Positions 35,845 through 50,166 of a stretch of DNA of 50,556 nucleotides are shown here, piece after piece. The notes under the pieces are model-generated. The model did not search any database, was not told the DNA's origin, and was given only the letters and a program-made list of their open reading frames with translations. The stretch is from contig MKJX01000191.1 of the NCBI GenBank assembly GCA_001942415.1, positions 1-50,556 on the forward strand, in the 5' to 3' direction. Every line of letters starts with the position of its first letter. The first letter of the stretch is position 1. This stretch comes from Pseudonocardia sp. CNS-139 (GTDB lineage: Bacteria; Actinomycetota; Actinomycetes; Mycobacteriales; Pseudonocardiaceae). A program made the translations under genes and the position numbers.

Positions 35845-38386
35845 TCAGCCCGCGAGCACGACCTTCCCGAGCTCGGCCGACGAGGCCAGCAGCGGGTGCG
35901 CCGGGAGCACGCGCACGGTGTAGCCGATCAGCCCCGCGTGCGGCAGCTTGACCATCGACTCGAACCGCTCGCCCATCCCGTCGGCCTCACCGACGTGCTC
36001 CATCGCGACGGTGACGGAGTCCGCGAGGTCGTCGGTCTCGCCGACCCGCCCGACCACGGCCTCGACGGTGACGTCCTCCGGGCGCAGGCCGCCGAGCTGC
36101 ACCGAAGCCCGCACGGTCATGGGCGCCCCGACCTCCGGTGAGTCCGGGAGGCCGGACGCGTCGACGCCGGTGACCGTCACCCGCGTCCACGCGGCGTTGA
36201 GCCGGGTGCGGTACGCGGCCAGCTCACGGGCCGGGCGGAAGCCGTCGCCGCCGATCCGGGCCGCGGCCCGCGCGGCCGGCGCGTACCAGTCCTCGACGTA
36301 CTCCCGCACCATGCGGGTGGCCTGCACCTGCGGGCGCAGCGTGGTGAGCGTGTGCCGCACCAGCTCGGTCCACCGCTGCGGCACCCCGCCCGTGCGCTCG
36401 TAGAACGCGGCGCGACCTGCGTGGCGAGCAGCTCGTAGAGCGCGTTGGCCTCCAGGTCGTCGCGCTTGACCGGGTCCTCGATGCCGTCCGCGGTGGGGAT
36501 GGCCCAGCCGTTGGCGCCGTCGTACAGCTCGTCCCACCAGCCGTCGCGGATGGAGAGGTTGAGCCCGCCGTTGAGCGCCGACTTCATCCCGGACGTGCCG
36601 CACGCCTCCAGCGGGCGCAGCGGGTTGTTCAGCCACACGTCGCAACCCCAGTAGAGATAGCGGGCCATCGACATGTCGTAGTCGGGCAGGAAGACGATCC
36701 GGTGCCGCACGGCCGGGTCGTCGGCGAACCGGACGATCTCCTGGATGAGCGCCTTGCCGCCGTCGTCGGCGGGGTGGCTCTTGCCCGCGACGACGAGCTG
36801 CACCGGACGGTGCGGGTCGAGCAGCAGGTCGCGCAGCCGATCGCGGTCGCGCAGCATGAGCGTGAGGCGCTTGTACGTCGGCACCCGGCGGGCGAACCCG
36901 ACGGTGAGCACCTCGGGGTCGAAGACGTGCTCGGTCCAGCTCAGCTCCGGCGTGGACGCGCCGCGCTGCAGCCAGGCCTCGCGTACGCGGCGGCGCACCT
37001 CGGCGACGAGCCGGGCGCGCAGCGCGCCGCGCAGCTCCCACAGCGTCTCGTCGGTGATGCCCTCGCGCAGGCCGGTCGTGCCGCCGACGGCGGGCTCGCC
37101 GAGCAGCGCCGTGACCTCGCGCGCCTCCCACGTGGAGCCGTGGACGCCGTTGGTGACCGAGCCGATCGGCACCTCGTCGCGTCGAAGCCCTCCCACAGCC
37201 GGCCGAACATCCCGCGGGACACGGCCCCGTGCAGCCGGGAGACGCCGTTGGCGCGCTGGGCCAGCCGCAGGCCCATGTGCGCCATGTTGAACATGTTGGG
37301 GTTGTCCTCGGCGCCGAGCGCGAGCACCCGGTCCATCGGCACGCCGGGCAGCAGGGCCTCGGTGAAGAAGTGCCGCACCATGTCGACGGGGAAGCGGTCG
37401 ATGCCGGCCGGCACCGGCGTGTGCGTGGTGAACACGGTGCCCGCCCGGACCGCGGCCACGGCCTCGTCGAAGCTCAGGCCGTGCTGCTGGCCCAGCTCGC
37501 GGACGCGCTCCAGGCCGAGGTAGCCGGCGTGGCCCTCGTTGGTGTGGAAGACCCCCGGCTCGGGGTGCCCGGTGGCGGCGCAGAACGCGCGCACGGCCCG
37601 CACGCCGCCGATGCCGACGAGGATCTCCTGCACGATCCGGTGCGACTGGTCGCCGCCGTAGAGCCGGTCGGTGACGGCGCGCAGGTCCGGCTCGTTCTCC
37701 TCGATGTCGGAGTCGAGCAGCAGCAGCGGCACCCGCCCGACGGCCGCCTGCCACACCCGCGCGCGCAGCGTGCGCCCGCCCGGCATCGCGACCTCGACCA
37801 GCACCGCGCGCCCGTCCGCCTCGGTGAGCAGCTGCAGCGGCAGGCCCTGCGGGTCGAGCACGGGGTAGTGCTCCAGCTGCCAGCCGTCGAGCGAGAGCGA
37901 CTGCCGGAAGTAGCCCGACCGGTAGAGCAGCCCGACGGCGATGAGCGGGACGCCGAGGTCGGACGCGGCCTTGAGGTGGTCGCCGGCCAGCACGCCGAGG
38001 CCGCCGGAGTAGTTCGGCAGCACCTCGCTCACGCCGAACTCCATCGAGAAGTACGCGACCGCGCCCGGCAGCGTCTCGTCGGCGTCGCGCGCGATCTGGT
38101 ACCAGCGCGGCTCCCGCAGGTACGAGCTCAGGTCCTCGGCCAGGTCGCGGACCGTGACGATCGTGTCCGCGTCCTTCGCCAGCTCCGCGAACCGCGCCGA
38201 GCTGATCTCGCCGAGCAGCCGGACCGGGTCGTGCCCCGCCCGTTCCCACGCGTCGGCGTCGAGCGCGGCGAACAGGTCCTGGGTGGGCGGGTGCCAGCTC
38301 CACCGGAGGTTCGTGGCAAGGTCCTGCAGCGATGCCAGCGCGCTGGGCAGCTGTGCACGGACGGTGAACCGGCGTAGCGCTCTCAC
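35845..38386 (-). CDS. glgP: Alpha-glucan phosphorylase (GT35), GlgP (two apparent frameshifts)
   Basis: The GTG at 38386 begins RALRRFTVRAQLPSAL. Blocks seen include YFSMEFGVSEVLPNYSGGLG, VFHTNEGHAGYLGLERV, GTVFTTHTPVPAGIDRFP, RRVPTYKRLTLML and ACGTSGMKSALNGGLNLSIR, whose GTSGMK holds the pyridoxal-phosphate lysine. Lost bases near 37178 and 36412 split the gene; repaired length is about 847 residues, matching the long actinobacterial maltodextrin-phosphorylase subtype. It releases glucose-1-phosphate from alpha-1,4-glucan ends. It is divergent from glgE across a 287-bp spacer, so breakdown and synthesis face each other. Confidence 0.92.
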
Positions 38387-38673
38387 AGACAGACCCTCTC
38401 ATACGGAGGGCCACTGGTGGACCGATCCCATGATCGGTACAGAAGACCCGGTGCACTGGGTGGACACCCGTCCGGGGATGATCTTCCGCAGGGCCTTCCG
38501 ATCTCGGCGGAATCCGGCAGGATCTCATCCGTACAGGTGTGATGAGCTTGGGTTTCACCGGGTCTCGACGGTTCGGTGACCATCGTGTGAACGGCGGAGA
38601 CCCGTTCCGATCGGGTGCGGCCGGGTAGGTAGTTTGTGACTTCCATGACTCGCGCGAAATGGGGAGAGTGCCG

Positions 38674-40653
<1,980 letters not shown>

Positions 40654-40668
40654 TCCTCGGCACGCGGC

Positions 40669-40705
40669 GACCGCACGCCCGGCCCACCGGTCCGGGCGTG
40701 CGGTC
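40669..40705. terminator. Bidirectional terminator hairpin after glgE
   Basis: A perfect 14-bp stem (GACCGCACGCCCGG paired with CCGGGCGTGCGGTC) encloses a 9-nt loop. It lies 15 nt after the glgE stop and 14 nt from the stop of the convergent gene, so it can end transcription from both sides. There is no U tract, as is common in GC-rich actinobacteria. Confidence 0.85.
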
Positions 40706-40719
40706 GGCCGTGCGGTCGG

Positions 40720-41336
40720 TCAGCCCCGGCTCGGCGACTGCAACCAGGGGTCGGTCAGGTCGAGGTAGCGCACGTCCTGCATGAGGTCCATCTCCTCGCG
40801 CAGGGTTGCGGCGACCTCGGGCGGCGGCTCCTGCCGCTCGGCCGCCCGCGCCTCCTCCTCCGAGGTGAAGTAGGCGACCTGCGTGAACGCGCCGTCGCCG
40901 CCGTCGTGGTAGCAGGCGAGGTAGCCGAGCAGGTCGGGCCGCATGTCGCCGAACTGCTGCTCGAACACGTCCGTCAGCTCGCGCAGCCGCGGGAGGTCGT
41001 CCGTGCGGCCCTGGATGACCTGCACGAACCGGGCCTGGTCCGACCCGCCGCCGCGGGCGGTGTCCACCTCCGAGCAGTCGTGGAACTCGACCTCGCCCTC
41101 GAACATCTTCGACATGGCCACCACCACTCGCCCTGCTGCGCGCGGCCGCTGTTGCGGCGGGCGGCGTCGGCGGACGCGAACCGGGCGACGCCCACGAACG
41201 TCCCGTCCGCGGCGACGCCGCCCGTGCTGCCCAGCCAGCCGTCCGCACCAGGAGCGAGCCGCTCCACCCAGTCCTCGAGGAGCTGCCGGACCTGCTGCAC
41301 GTCGGTCACCCGGCCCTGGAACACCTGTACGAACAC
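40720..41336 (-). CDS. Two-domain antibiotic-biosynthesis-monooxygenase-like (dimeric alpha/beta barrel) protein (one apparent frameshift)
   Basis: The GTG/ATG near 41336 reads MFVQVFQGRVTDVQQVRQLL and the second half repeats the pattern as ARFVQVIQGRTDDLPRLREL, so two ferredoxin-like alpha/beta-barrel modules are fused. Linker sequence MSKMFEGEVEFHDCSEVDTA is characteristic of an actinobacterial family of unknown function. A lost base near 41113 splits the modules; repaired length is about 205 residues. Such barrels bind small hydrophobic ligands or act as cofactor-free oxygenases; the ligand is unknown. It converges on glgE. Confidence 0.7.
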
Positions 41337-41420
41337 GGGTCCTCTCCTTCCCGGTCGCGGGGAGCCGTCCAGAGTGCTCCCCCGCCGGGGCGGCGGCCAA
41401 CCGCCGACTGCGCGGCCGGG

Positions 41421-42398
41421 CTACTCCACGGGTGCGACGGCGGTGCCGGGCAGCCGGGTACGGACGTCCGGGCCGAACGTCAGGCCCGTGAGGTCGACGG
41501 CGGCCGGTTCGAGCCAGCGCAGGTCCGCGAACACCTCGACGACCGTGCCGGCCATCTCGACCGGCCCCTCGAACTCGGCGTTGAGCAGCGACAACCCACC
41601 GCCGAACCGGGTGCCGGCCAGCTCCACCCGCCCGCGGAACACCGCACCCGTGAACATCGCCGTGCCGGGGATCTCCGTGCCGCCGAGCCGGGTGATCCCG
41701 TAGAACGTCGCGCGCCGGGCGAGCACGCTGCCCACGCGGCGGTCCCGCAGGTCCAGGTACTCGAGTGCCGCGCCGGTGAGGTCGAGGTGGTACAGCGGGC
41801 CGTCCGCGCCCGCGTTCCTGAGCGGGAGCAGCTGGCGCACCAGCCGCTGCGCGGTCAGCCGCACCTGGCGCTCGCGGTCGTCCGCGGCCTCCTCCTCGGT
41901 GAGCCGGCCGCGGCCGGGCCCGGCCGCCTCGCTGCGGTCCGGATCCTGGCCGGTCTGCGCGTAGGCGGCGTGGAAGAACGGCCGCCGCAGGTACGCGCAC
42001 AGCACGTCGATCACCGTCTGCGTGTAGTCGGGTGCGCTGTTCGTGACGCCGACGAGGGCGTGCATCGCGCCGACCCGCACCTGGTCGGCGCCGTTGCCCA
42101 GCAGCTCGACGGCCTTCGCGAAGCGCTCGTCGACGATCCGCCGGCTCTCGGTCGAGAGCCGCTGCTCCTCGACGTGCTGGCGGTCCTCCTCGACCCGGCG
42201 GCGGCGGTCGTTCAGCCACAGCGCGTACAGCGCGACGATCGACGCGCCGGCCAGCCCGCCGGTGCGCAGCCCCTCCGAGACCCCGACGGTCGAGTCGGCC
42301 GCGAACACCCACGCGGTGATCCCGGCGGTGGCGCCCGACGCCAGCAGGAGCGTTCCGGCGAGCACGAGGGCCTGGCGGCGGCGTCCGGTCCGGGGCAC
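41421..42398 (-). CDS. Membrane-anchored pentapeptide-repeat protein
   Basis: The roughly 325-residue product has two N-terminal transmembrane helices (ALVLAGTLLLASGATAGITA and GLAGASIVALYALWLNDRRR), then a charged helical region (DRQHVEEQRLSTESRRIVDE) and a C-terminal half with degenerate pentapeptide repeats of the A(D/N)LxF kind, for example LDLTGAALEYLDLRDRRV and GTAMFTGAVFRGRVELAGTR. These fold into a square beta-helix used for protein-protein contact. Function is unknown. The GTG at 42398 is chosen; a GTG at 42464 would add 22 residues. It is divergent from treS. Confidence 0.72.
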   Translation of the reverse strand: MPRTGRRRQALVLAGTLLLASGATAGITAWVFAADSTVGVSEGLRTGGLAGASIVALYALWLNDRRRRVEEDRQHVEEQRLSTESRRIVDERFAKAVELLGNGADQVRVGAMHALVGVTNSAPDYTQTVIDVLCAYLRRPFFHAAYAQTGQDPDRSEAAGPGRGRLTEEEAADDRERQVRLTAQRLVRQLLPLRNAGADGPLYHLDLTGAALEYLDLRDRRVGSVLARRATFYGITRLGGTEIPGTAMFTGAVFRGRVELAGTRFGGGLSLLNAEFEGPVEMAGTVVEVFADLRWLEPAAVDLTGLTFGPDVRTRLPGTAVAPVE

Positions 42399-42606
42399 CC
42401 GATCATCGTGCCCGATCGGGCGAACGGGCTCCGCCCCGCACGGAACACGCCGCGCCCGAGACACGTATCCGTCGTCGCGTGATCAAGTACGGAAGCTACT
42501 CTCACGTACCGCCGAGCCACGTCCTGCGCCTGAGCCATCAGCCAGGTATGAGTGGCGCGTGCGCCCTCCGCCATCCATCTCCGCCCGGTAGGAACGCGAT
42601 ACCCCC

Positions 42607-44367
<1,761 letters not shown>

Positions 44368-44371
<4 letters not shown>

Positions 44372-45770
44372 GTTCGGACGAGGAGCTTCCCACGCTGCTC
44401 AAGGCGTGGCTGCCCCGACAGCGGTGGTTCGCGGCGAAGGGCCGGCCCGTCCGGTCCGTCGCGGTCGCGTCGAGCACGCCGCTGCGCACCGACGGGGACC
44501 CGCTTCTCGACCTGCTGCTCCTCGCCGTCACCTTCGCCGACGACCTGTCCGTCCAGCACTACCAGCTCCTCGTCGGGCGCCGCGAGCACGTCCGCGACGA
44601 GCTGGAGCACGTGGTGATCGGCCAGGTGGGCGACCGCCTGGCGTACGACGGCCTGTGGGACCCGGCCGTCACCGACTGGGTGCTGGAGGCGATCCGGTCC
44701 GGGCGCACGGTCGGGGACGTCCGGTTCGTGCCCGAGCCGGACACCCGGATCGCGGCGGCGGGCCCGGGCCGGGTGCTCGGCGTGGAGCAGTCGAACACGT
44801 CGGTGTCGTGGGGCGACGGCTCGATCCTCAAGCTGTTCCGCCGCGTGCTGCCGGGCGTCAACCCGGACCTGGAGCTGCACCGCGCCCTGCGCGCCGTGGG
44901 CAGCCAGGAGGTCGCGGCCGTCCAGGGCGCGATCGAGGGCGTGCTCGACGGGCAGCCCGTCACGCTGGGGATGCTGCAGGACTTCGCGGCCAACTCCGCC
45001 GACGGCTGGGCGATGGCGCTGGCCAGCGTGCGGGACCTGTTCGCGGAGGGCGACCTGCACGCCGACGAGGTCGGCGGCGACTTCGCGGCCGAGGCCGGGC
45101 GGCTCGGCGAGACCGTCGCGGTGGTGCACGCCGAGCTGCGACAGGCCCTCGGCGAGGGCGAGGACGATCCGCGGCGGCTGGCCCGCTCCTGGCGGGACCG
45201 GCTGACGTCGGCGACGGCCGTCGTGCCCGCGCTGGAGGAGCACGAGCACGCGATCCGCGCCGCCTACGACGCCGTCGAAGGGCTGGCCGGCACCATCCCG
45301 ACCCAGCGCATCCACGGCGACCTGCACCTCGGGCAGACGCTGCGCACCCCGTACGGGTGGCTTGTCATCGACTTCGAGGGCGAGCCCTCGGCGCCGCTGG
45401 AGGAGCGCACCCGCCGCGACTCCGCGCTGCGCGACGTCGCCGGGATGCTGCGTTCGTTCGACTACGCGGCGTTCCACCAGCTCTCCCAGTGGGAGTCGGG
45501 CAGCGACTGGACCGACCCGGAGCACGCCTCGCAGACGTCCTGGCGGGCGAAGGAGTGGGCCCAGCGCAACCGGTCCGCGTTCTGCGACGGCTACGCGCTG
45601 CGCGCCGGCACCGACCCGCGCGAGCAGGCCACGCTCATGCGGGCGTTCGAGCTGGACAAGGCCGTGTACGAGGCCGTCTACGAGACGCACAGCCGGCCGG
45701 CGTGGGCGCCATCCCGCTCGCGTCGATCGCGCGCATCACGGCCGAGGCGCAGACGGACGCGGGCGTCTAG
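44368..45770 (+). CDS. mak: Maltokinase (one apparent frameshift near the C-terminus)
   Basis: The 467-residue (repaired) kinase phosphorylates maltose to maltose-1-phosphate, the GlgE donor. The N-terminal cap domain reads LKAWLPRQRWFAAKGRPVRS. The kinase core has the catalytic-loop motif RIHGDLHLGQTL (Asp318) and the metal-binding motif LVIDFEGEP (Asp335), as in aminoglycoside-phosphotransferase-type folds. A lost base near 45707 breaks the end; the true C-terminus is IPLASIARITAEAQTDAGV. It is coupled to treS by a 4-nt overlap. Confidence 0.93.
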
Positions 45771-45881
45771 GGACCCCTCCCGTGTAACACCTGGAGCCGC
45801 CGCGGCGCTGTCGGGGCGGACGGCCTGGGCGGCGCTCCCCCTCGCTCCCCGCCGGCCGTCCCCGACGGACGTGGAGGACGA

Positions 45882-46487
45882 GTGCGCGCTGCCGCGGGCG
45901 AGGTCGCCCCGCCACCGGCCGGCGCCGACCTGGACGCGGCACTGCGGGCCGCGCGCGGCGGCGACGAGGCCGGTTTCGTGGCCCTCTACCGGGACCTGCA
46001 ACCCCGGCTCCAGCGGTACGCCGCCGCGCTCGTCGGCTCCGACGCCGAGGACGTCACCGCGGAGACCTGGCTGCACGTCGCCAAGGACCTGCGCGCCTTC
46101 CACGGCGACCTCGACGGCTTCCGCGGCTGGGTGACCACGATCTGCCGCAACCGGGCGATGGACCTCATCCGCGCCCGCACCCGCCGGCCGGCCGACCCGG
46201 CCGGGACCGAGGTGCTCGCCGCGCACCCGGGCCTCGTCGACGACCCGCACGACGCCGCGATGGAGGAGATGGCCACCCGCTGGGCGATGGCCCACATCCT
46301 CGCGCTGCCCCGGACCGAGGCGGAGGCCGTGCTGCTGCGCGCGGTCGTCGGGCTCGACGCCACGGCCGCCGGCAAGGTGCTCGGCAAGCGCCCCGGCGCC
46401 GTGCGGGTGGCCGCACACCGCGGCCTCAAGCGACTCGCCCGGACGATCACCGACCACCGAAGGACCACAGGTGACGGGCATGGGTAA
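45882..46487 (+). CDS. ECF RNA polymerase sigma factor
   Basis: The 201-residue product starts at the GTG at 45882 with GGAGGA upstream. Region 2 is visible at EAGFVALYRDLQPRLQRYAA and ETWLHVAKDLRAF, then GWVTTICRNRAMDLIRAR; region 4 at LPRTEAEAVLLRAVVGLDAT and GKRPGAVRVAAHRGLKRLAR. The stop lies inside the beginning of the next gene, which encodes a one-helix acidic membrane protein in the position usual for an anti-sigma factor. A TGTAACACC box at 45782-45790 resembles an ECF-type -35 (AAC core) and could reflect autoregulation. Confidence 0.85.
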   Translation: MRAAAGEVAPPPAGADLDAALRAARGGDEAGFVALYRDLQPRLQRYAAALVGSDAEDVTAETWLHVAKDLRAFHGDLDGFRGWVTTICRNRAMDLIRARTRRPADPAGTEVLAAHPGLVDDPHDAAMEEMATRWAMAHILALPRTEAEAVLLRAVVGLDATAAGKVLGKRPGAVRVAAHRGLKRLARTITDHRRTTGDGHG

Positions 46488-47351
46488 CGGACCGGGACGA
46501 CACAGCGGCGGCCGCCACGACACCCGTGCGTCGTCCGCCCACCTGCTGACCGCCGCCTCGGCGGAACGGCTGCTCGACGGCGGCGACGGGCCACCGCGGC
46601 TGCGCCGCCTGCTCGCGGCGGCCGCCGCCCCCGCGTCGGGGCGCGAGCTGACCGGCGAGGCGGCCGCGCTGGCGGCGTTCGCCGCGGCCGCGGGCGCGCC
46701 GCCGGCGCGGAGGTCCTCGGCGCGCACGATCCTGTCGAAGATCGTCGCGACCAAGGGCCGTCATCGGGGTGGTCGCGCTCGCCGGTGGCGACGGGCGGGG
46801 TGGCGCTGGCCGCCACCGCGACCACCGCGCCGGGGTCGGCCGCGGCCGACCGGCCCGCCGCGACCCGCACCACGCCCCCACCGCCCGCCCCCGCCGGCGT
46901 CCCGGGCGGGGCCCTGCCCGCGGCCCGGGAGCACGCGACCCCGCCGACCGCCGTCGCCCGCACCGCCGAGCCGCCCGCCGACCCCGACGACGCACGCGAC
47001 GAGCGCTGCGCGGACGACTGCGACGACAACGACGACCGCGACGAGAGCCGGGACGACAGCCGCGACGACGAGCGGGACGACTCTGACGACTCTGACGACT
47101 CTGACTACTCGGACGACTCCGGGCAGGACGACCGGCACGGCGACCAGGACGACGACAACGACGACGGCCGGGACGAGGACGACGAACAGGTCCCGCAGGC
47201 CGTCCCCGGCTACTCCGTCCGGGTCGGCGGGCCGCCCGCAGGCTCCCCGTGGCACGTCGACGGCGAGCGCGGTGCGCGCAACGGCGACCAGCGCTACCAG
47301 GACGTCGACCAGGACGGGCCCGACCGGTCCGACGGACCCGGCGACGACTGA
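46471..47351 (+). CDS. Single-pass membrane protein with Asp-rich extracytoplasmic domain, candidate anti-sigma factor (two apparent frameshifts)
   Basis: The N-terminal cytosolic part (about 90 residues: ASSAHLLTAASAERLLDGGD, RLRRLLAAAAAPASGRELTG, EAAALAAFAAAAG) resembles the sigma-binding region of small actinobacterial anti-sigma proteins. A helix VIGVVALAG/VATGGVALAATAT follows, crossing frame changes near 46755 and 46787. The extracytoplasmic part is Pro/Ala-rich, then extremely Asp-rich (DDSDDSDDSDYSDDS), ending GPDRSDGPGDD. The start overlaps the sigma gene (GTG 46471 or ATG 46480). An Asp-rich exterior could bind Ca2+ or cations; anti-sigma function is inference from position and architecture. 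Confidence 0.6.
47076..47102 (+). repeat. Nine-nucleotide tandem repeat GACGACTCT (3 units)
   Basis: Three exact in-frame copies encode Asp-Asp-Ser inside the Asp-rich domain of the candidate anti-sigma protein, followed by diverged units. Slippage would add or remove DDS triplets without breaking the frame. Confidence 0.75.
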
Positions 47352-47401
47352 CCCCCGAACCCGCCGCCGCGCCCGACGCTCACGGAGCGAGGCGGCCCCC
47401 A

Positions 47402-47447
47402 CGAACGGGTCCCGGCCCTCCTCCCCCTCCGGGCCGGGACCCGTTCG
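47402..47447 (+). terminator. Strong terminator hairpin after the ECF/Asp-rich operon
   Basis: A perfect 17-bp stem (CGAACGGGTCCCGGCCC with GGGCCGGGACCCGTTCG) encloses a 12-nt pyrimidine loop, 50 nt after the stop of the Asp-rich protein gene and 150 nt before glgB. It separates the two transcription units. There is no clear U tract. Confidence 0.85.
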
Positions 47448-47596
47448 CACCCCCGATCAGGTGAACTCGTCACCCTGCGCCCCGCCCCGGAGAGCCGAAC
47501 GCATGCGCCACCGCCGCCCGACCCCGTGCTCCACCTGGGACCTGATCGTTGTGCCCGGGGTCAGCGATCCGGGCCGTTGCGCAATAGGGTGCGCGG

Positions 47597-50166
47597 GTGG
47601 CGAGCGAGGAGAACCGCACCCAGACGATCGGCCAGGCCCTCACCCCCTGCCCGCCCGACCCGCGTGACGTGGAACGGCTGCTCGGCGGGGCGCATCACGA
47701 CCCCCACTCGGTGCTCGGCGCGCACCCGCACCCGGACGGCACGGTCGTCCGGGTCCTGCGCCCGCACGCCGACGAGGTGCAGGTCGTGCGCGAAGGCGGC
47801 GACCGGGTCCGGCTCGACCAGGTGCACGAGGCCGGCCTGTTCTCGGGGGTGCTGCCCGGGCCGCCCACCGACTACCGGCTCGCGGTGCGCTACGGCGAGC
47901 GCGTCGACCACGTCGACGACCCGTACCGCTGGCTGCCCACGCTGGGCGAGATCGACCTCCACCTGATCGGCGAGGGCCGCCACGAACGGCTGTGGGACGT
48001 GCTCGGCGCGCACGTCCGCCGCTACGACACCCCGGCCGGCGCCGTCACCGGCACGAGCTTCGCGGTGTGGGCGCCGAACGCGCAGGGCGTGCGCGTCACC
48101 GGCGACTTCGACGGCTGGTCCGGCTGGGCGCACCCGATGCGCGCCCTCGGCGCGTCGGGGATCTGGGAGCTGTTCGTGCCGGGCATCGAGCCGGGCACCC
48201 GCTACAAGTTCCGCATCCTCGGCAAGGACGGGCGCTGGCACGACAAGGCCGACCCGCTGGCGTTCCGCACCGAGATCCCGCCGGCCACCGCGTCGGTCGT
48301 CGAGGAGTCCCGGTACGCCTGGGGCGACGAGGAGTGGATGGCCTCACGCGCGCTGCGCCAGCCGCACGCCGAGCCGATGAGCGTCTACGAGGTGCACCTC
48401 GGCTCGTGGCGGCAGGGGCTGACCTACCGGGAGATCGCCGCGGAGCTCGTCACCTACCTCGACGAGACCGGCTTCACGCACGTCGAGCTGCTGCCCGTCG
48501 CCGAGCACCCCTTCGGCGGGTCGTGGGGCTACCAGGTCACCTCGTACTACGCGCCGACCTCGCGGTTCGGCTCGCCCGACGACTTCCGCTGGTTCGTCGA
48601 CCACCTGCACCAGCACGGCTACGGCGTGATCGTGGACTGGGTGCCGGCGCACTTCCCGCGCGACGAGTGGGCGCTCGCCAGGTTCGACGGCGCCCCGCTC
48701 TACGAGCACGCGACCCGCGCCGCGGCGAGCAGCCCGACTGGGGCACGCTCGTGTTCGACTTCGGGCGCAAGGAGGTGCGCAACTTCCTCGTCGCCAACGC
48801 CCTCTACTGGCTCGACCAGTTCCACGTCGACGGGCTGCGCGTCGACGCGGTCGCGAGCATGCTCTACCTCGACTACTCCCGCCCCGAGGGGCAGTGGCTG
48901 CCCAACGTGCACGGCGGCCGGGAGAACCTCGACGCCGTCGCGTTCCTGCAGGAGATGAACGCGACCGTCTACCGCACCCACCCCGGCGTCATCACGATCG
49001 CCGAGGAGTCCACGGCCTGGCCGGGCGTCTCCCGCCCGACGCACCTCGGCGGCCTCGGCTTCGGCTTCAAGTGGAACATGGGCTGGATGCACGACACGCT
49101 CGACTACGCCGGGCGCGACCCCATCTACCGGGGCTACCACCACAACCAGATGACGTTCTCGCTCATGTACGCGTTCAGCGAGAACTTCGTGCTCCCGCTC
49201 TCGCACGACGAGGTCGTGCACGGCAAGGGCTCGCTGTGGTCGCGGATGCCGGGCGACGACTGGAACAAGGCCGCCAACCTGCGCGCGCTGCTCGCGTACA
49301 TGTGGGCGCACCCGGGCAAGCAGCTGCTCTTCCAGGGCGGCGAGTTCGGGCAGGAGCGCGAGTGGTCCGAGGGCCGTTCGCTCGACTGGGAGCTGCTCGA
49401 CGACCCCCTGCACGCCGGCGTCAAGGCGCTGGTCGCGGACCTCAACCGGGCCTACCGCGCGCACCCGGCACTCTGGACGAAGGACTTCACGCCCGACGGG
49501 TTCTCCTGGATCGACGCCAACGACGCGTCCGGCAACGTGCTGAGCTTCCTGCGGCACGGCCTCGACGCCGACGGCAAGCCGACCGTGCTCGCCTGCGTCG
49601 CCAACTTCTCCGGCAACCCCAAACGGGACTACCGCGTCGGCCTGCCGTTCGGCGGGCGCTGGCGCGAGGTGCTCAACACCGATGCCGAGGTCTACGGCGG
49701 GTCGGGCGTCGGCAACCTCGGCGCCGTCTCGGCCGACCCGAAGATGTGGCACGGGCGCCCGGCCTCCGCGGTGCTGCAGCTGCCGCCGGCCGGGGTGCTG
49801 TGGCTGGCGCCGGAGCCGTACGCGGGCGCGGTGCTGCGCGGGAGCGTCCCCGGTGACGCCGCCACGGAGGTCGCCGCGGACATCCCCGCGGACGTGCCCG
49901 CCGACGCCGCGTCGGACGTCACCGCGCCCGGGGGCGTGCCGGACATCGTCGACGTCGTGCACGGCGACCCGGTGGTCATCGACCCGGAGTTCGACGACGA
50001 CCCGGCCGCGCTCGCCGTGCCGATGGCGCCGGACGCGCCCGACCTGGACCTCCCGCTGGTGGATCAGGCCGGGGACGCGGGCACTGACGAGGAGACGGAC
50101 GAGGACACCGGCGCCGACCGGCCGGACGGGCGCAGCGGCGCCGCGGACGACAGCGCGAGCCAGTAG
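47597..50166 (+). CDS. glgB: 1,4-alpha-glucan branching enzyme GlgB with acidic C-terminal tail (one apparent frameshift)
   Basis: GTG at 47597. An N1 domain ([20 protein letters not shown]), a CBM48 domain ([20 protein letters not shown]) and a GH13_9 barrel are in order. The nucleophile lies in [19 protein letters not shown], the acid/base in [16 protein letters not shown] and the third carboxylate in [16 protein letters not shown] lost base near 48722 splits the barrel. Core homology ends at [14 protein letters not shown] near 49820; a further 115 or so residues are Ala/Asp/Val-rich and acidic ([20 protein letters not shown]), giving about 856 residues against roughly 730 in mycobacteria. 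The tail overlaps the convergent GT87 gene by 103 nt. Confidence 0.93.

Noticed and set aside
38387..38673. Promoter elements in the glgP/glgE spacer
   Set aside because: Several weak hexamer pairs can be proposed (for example near 38605-38635) but none is convincing, so I list no site.
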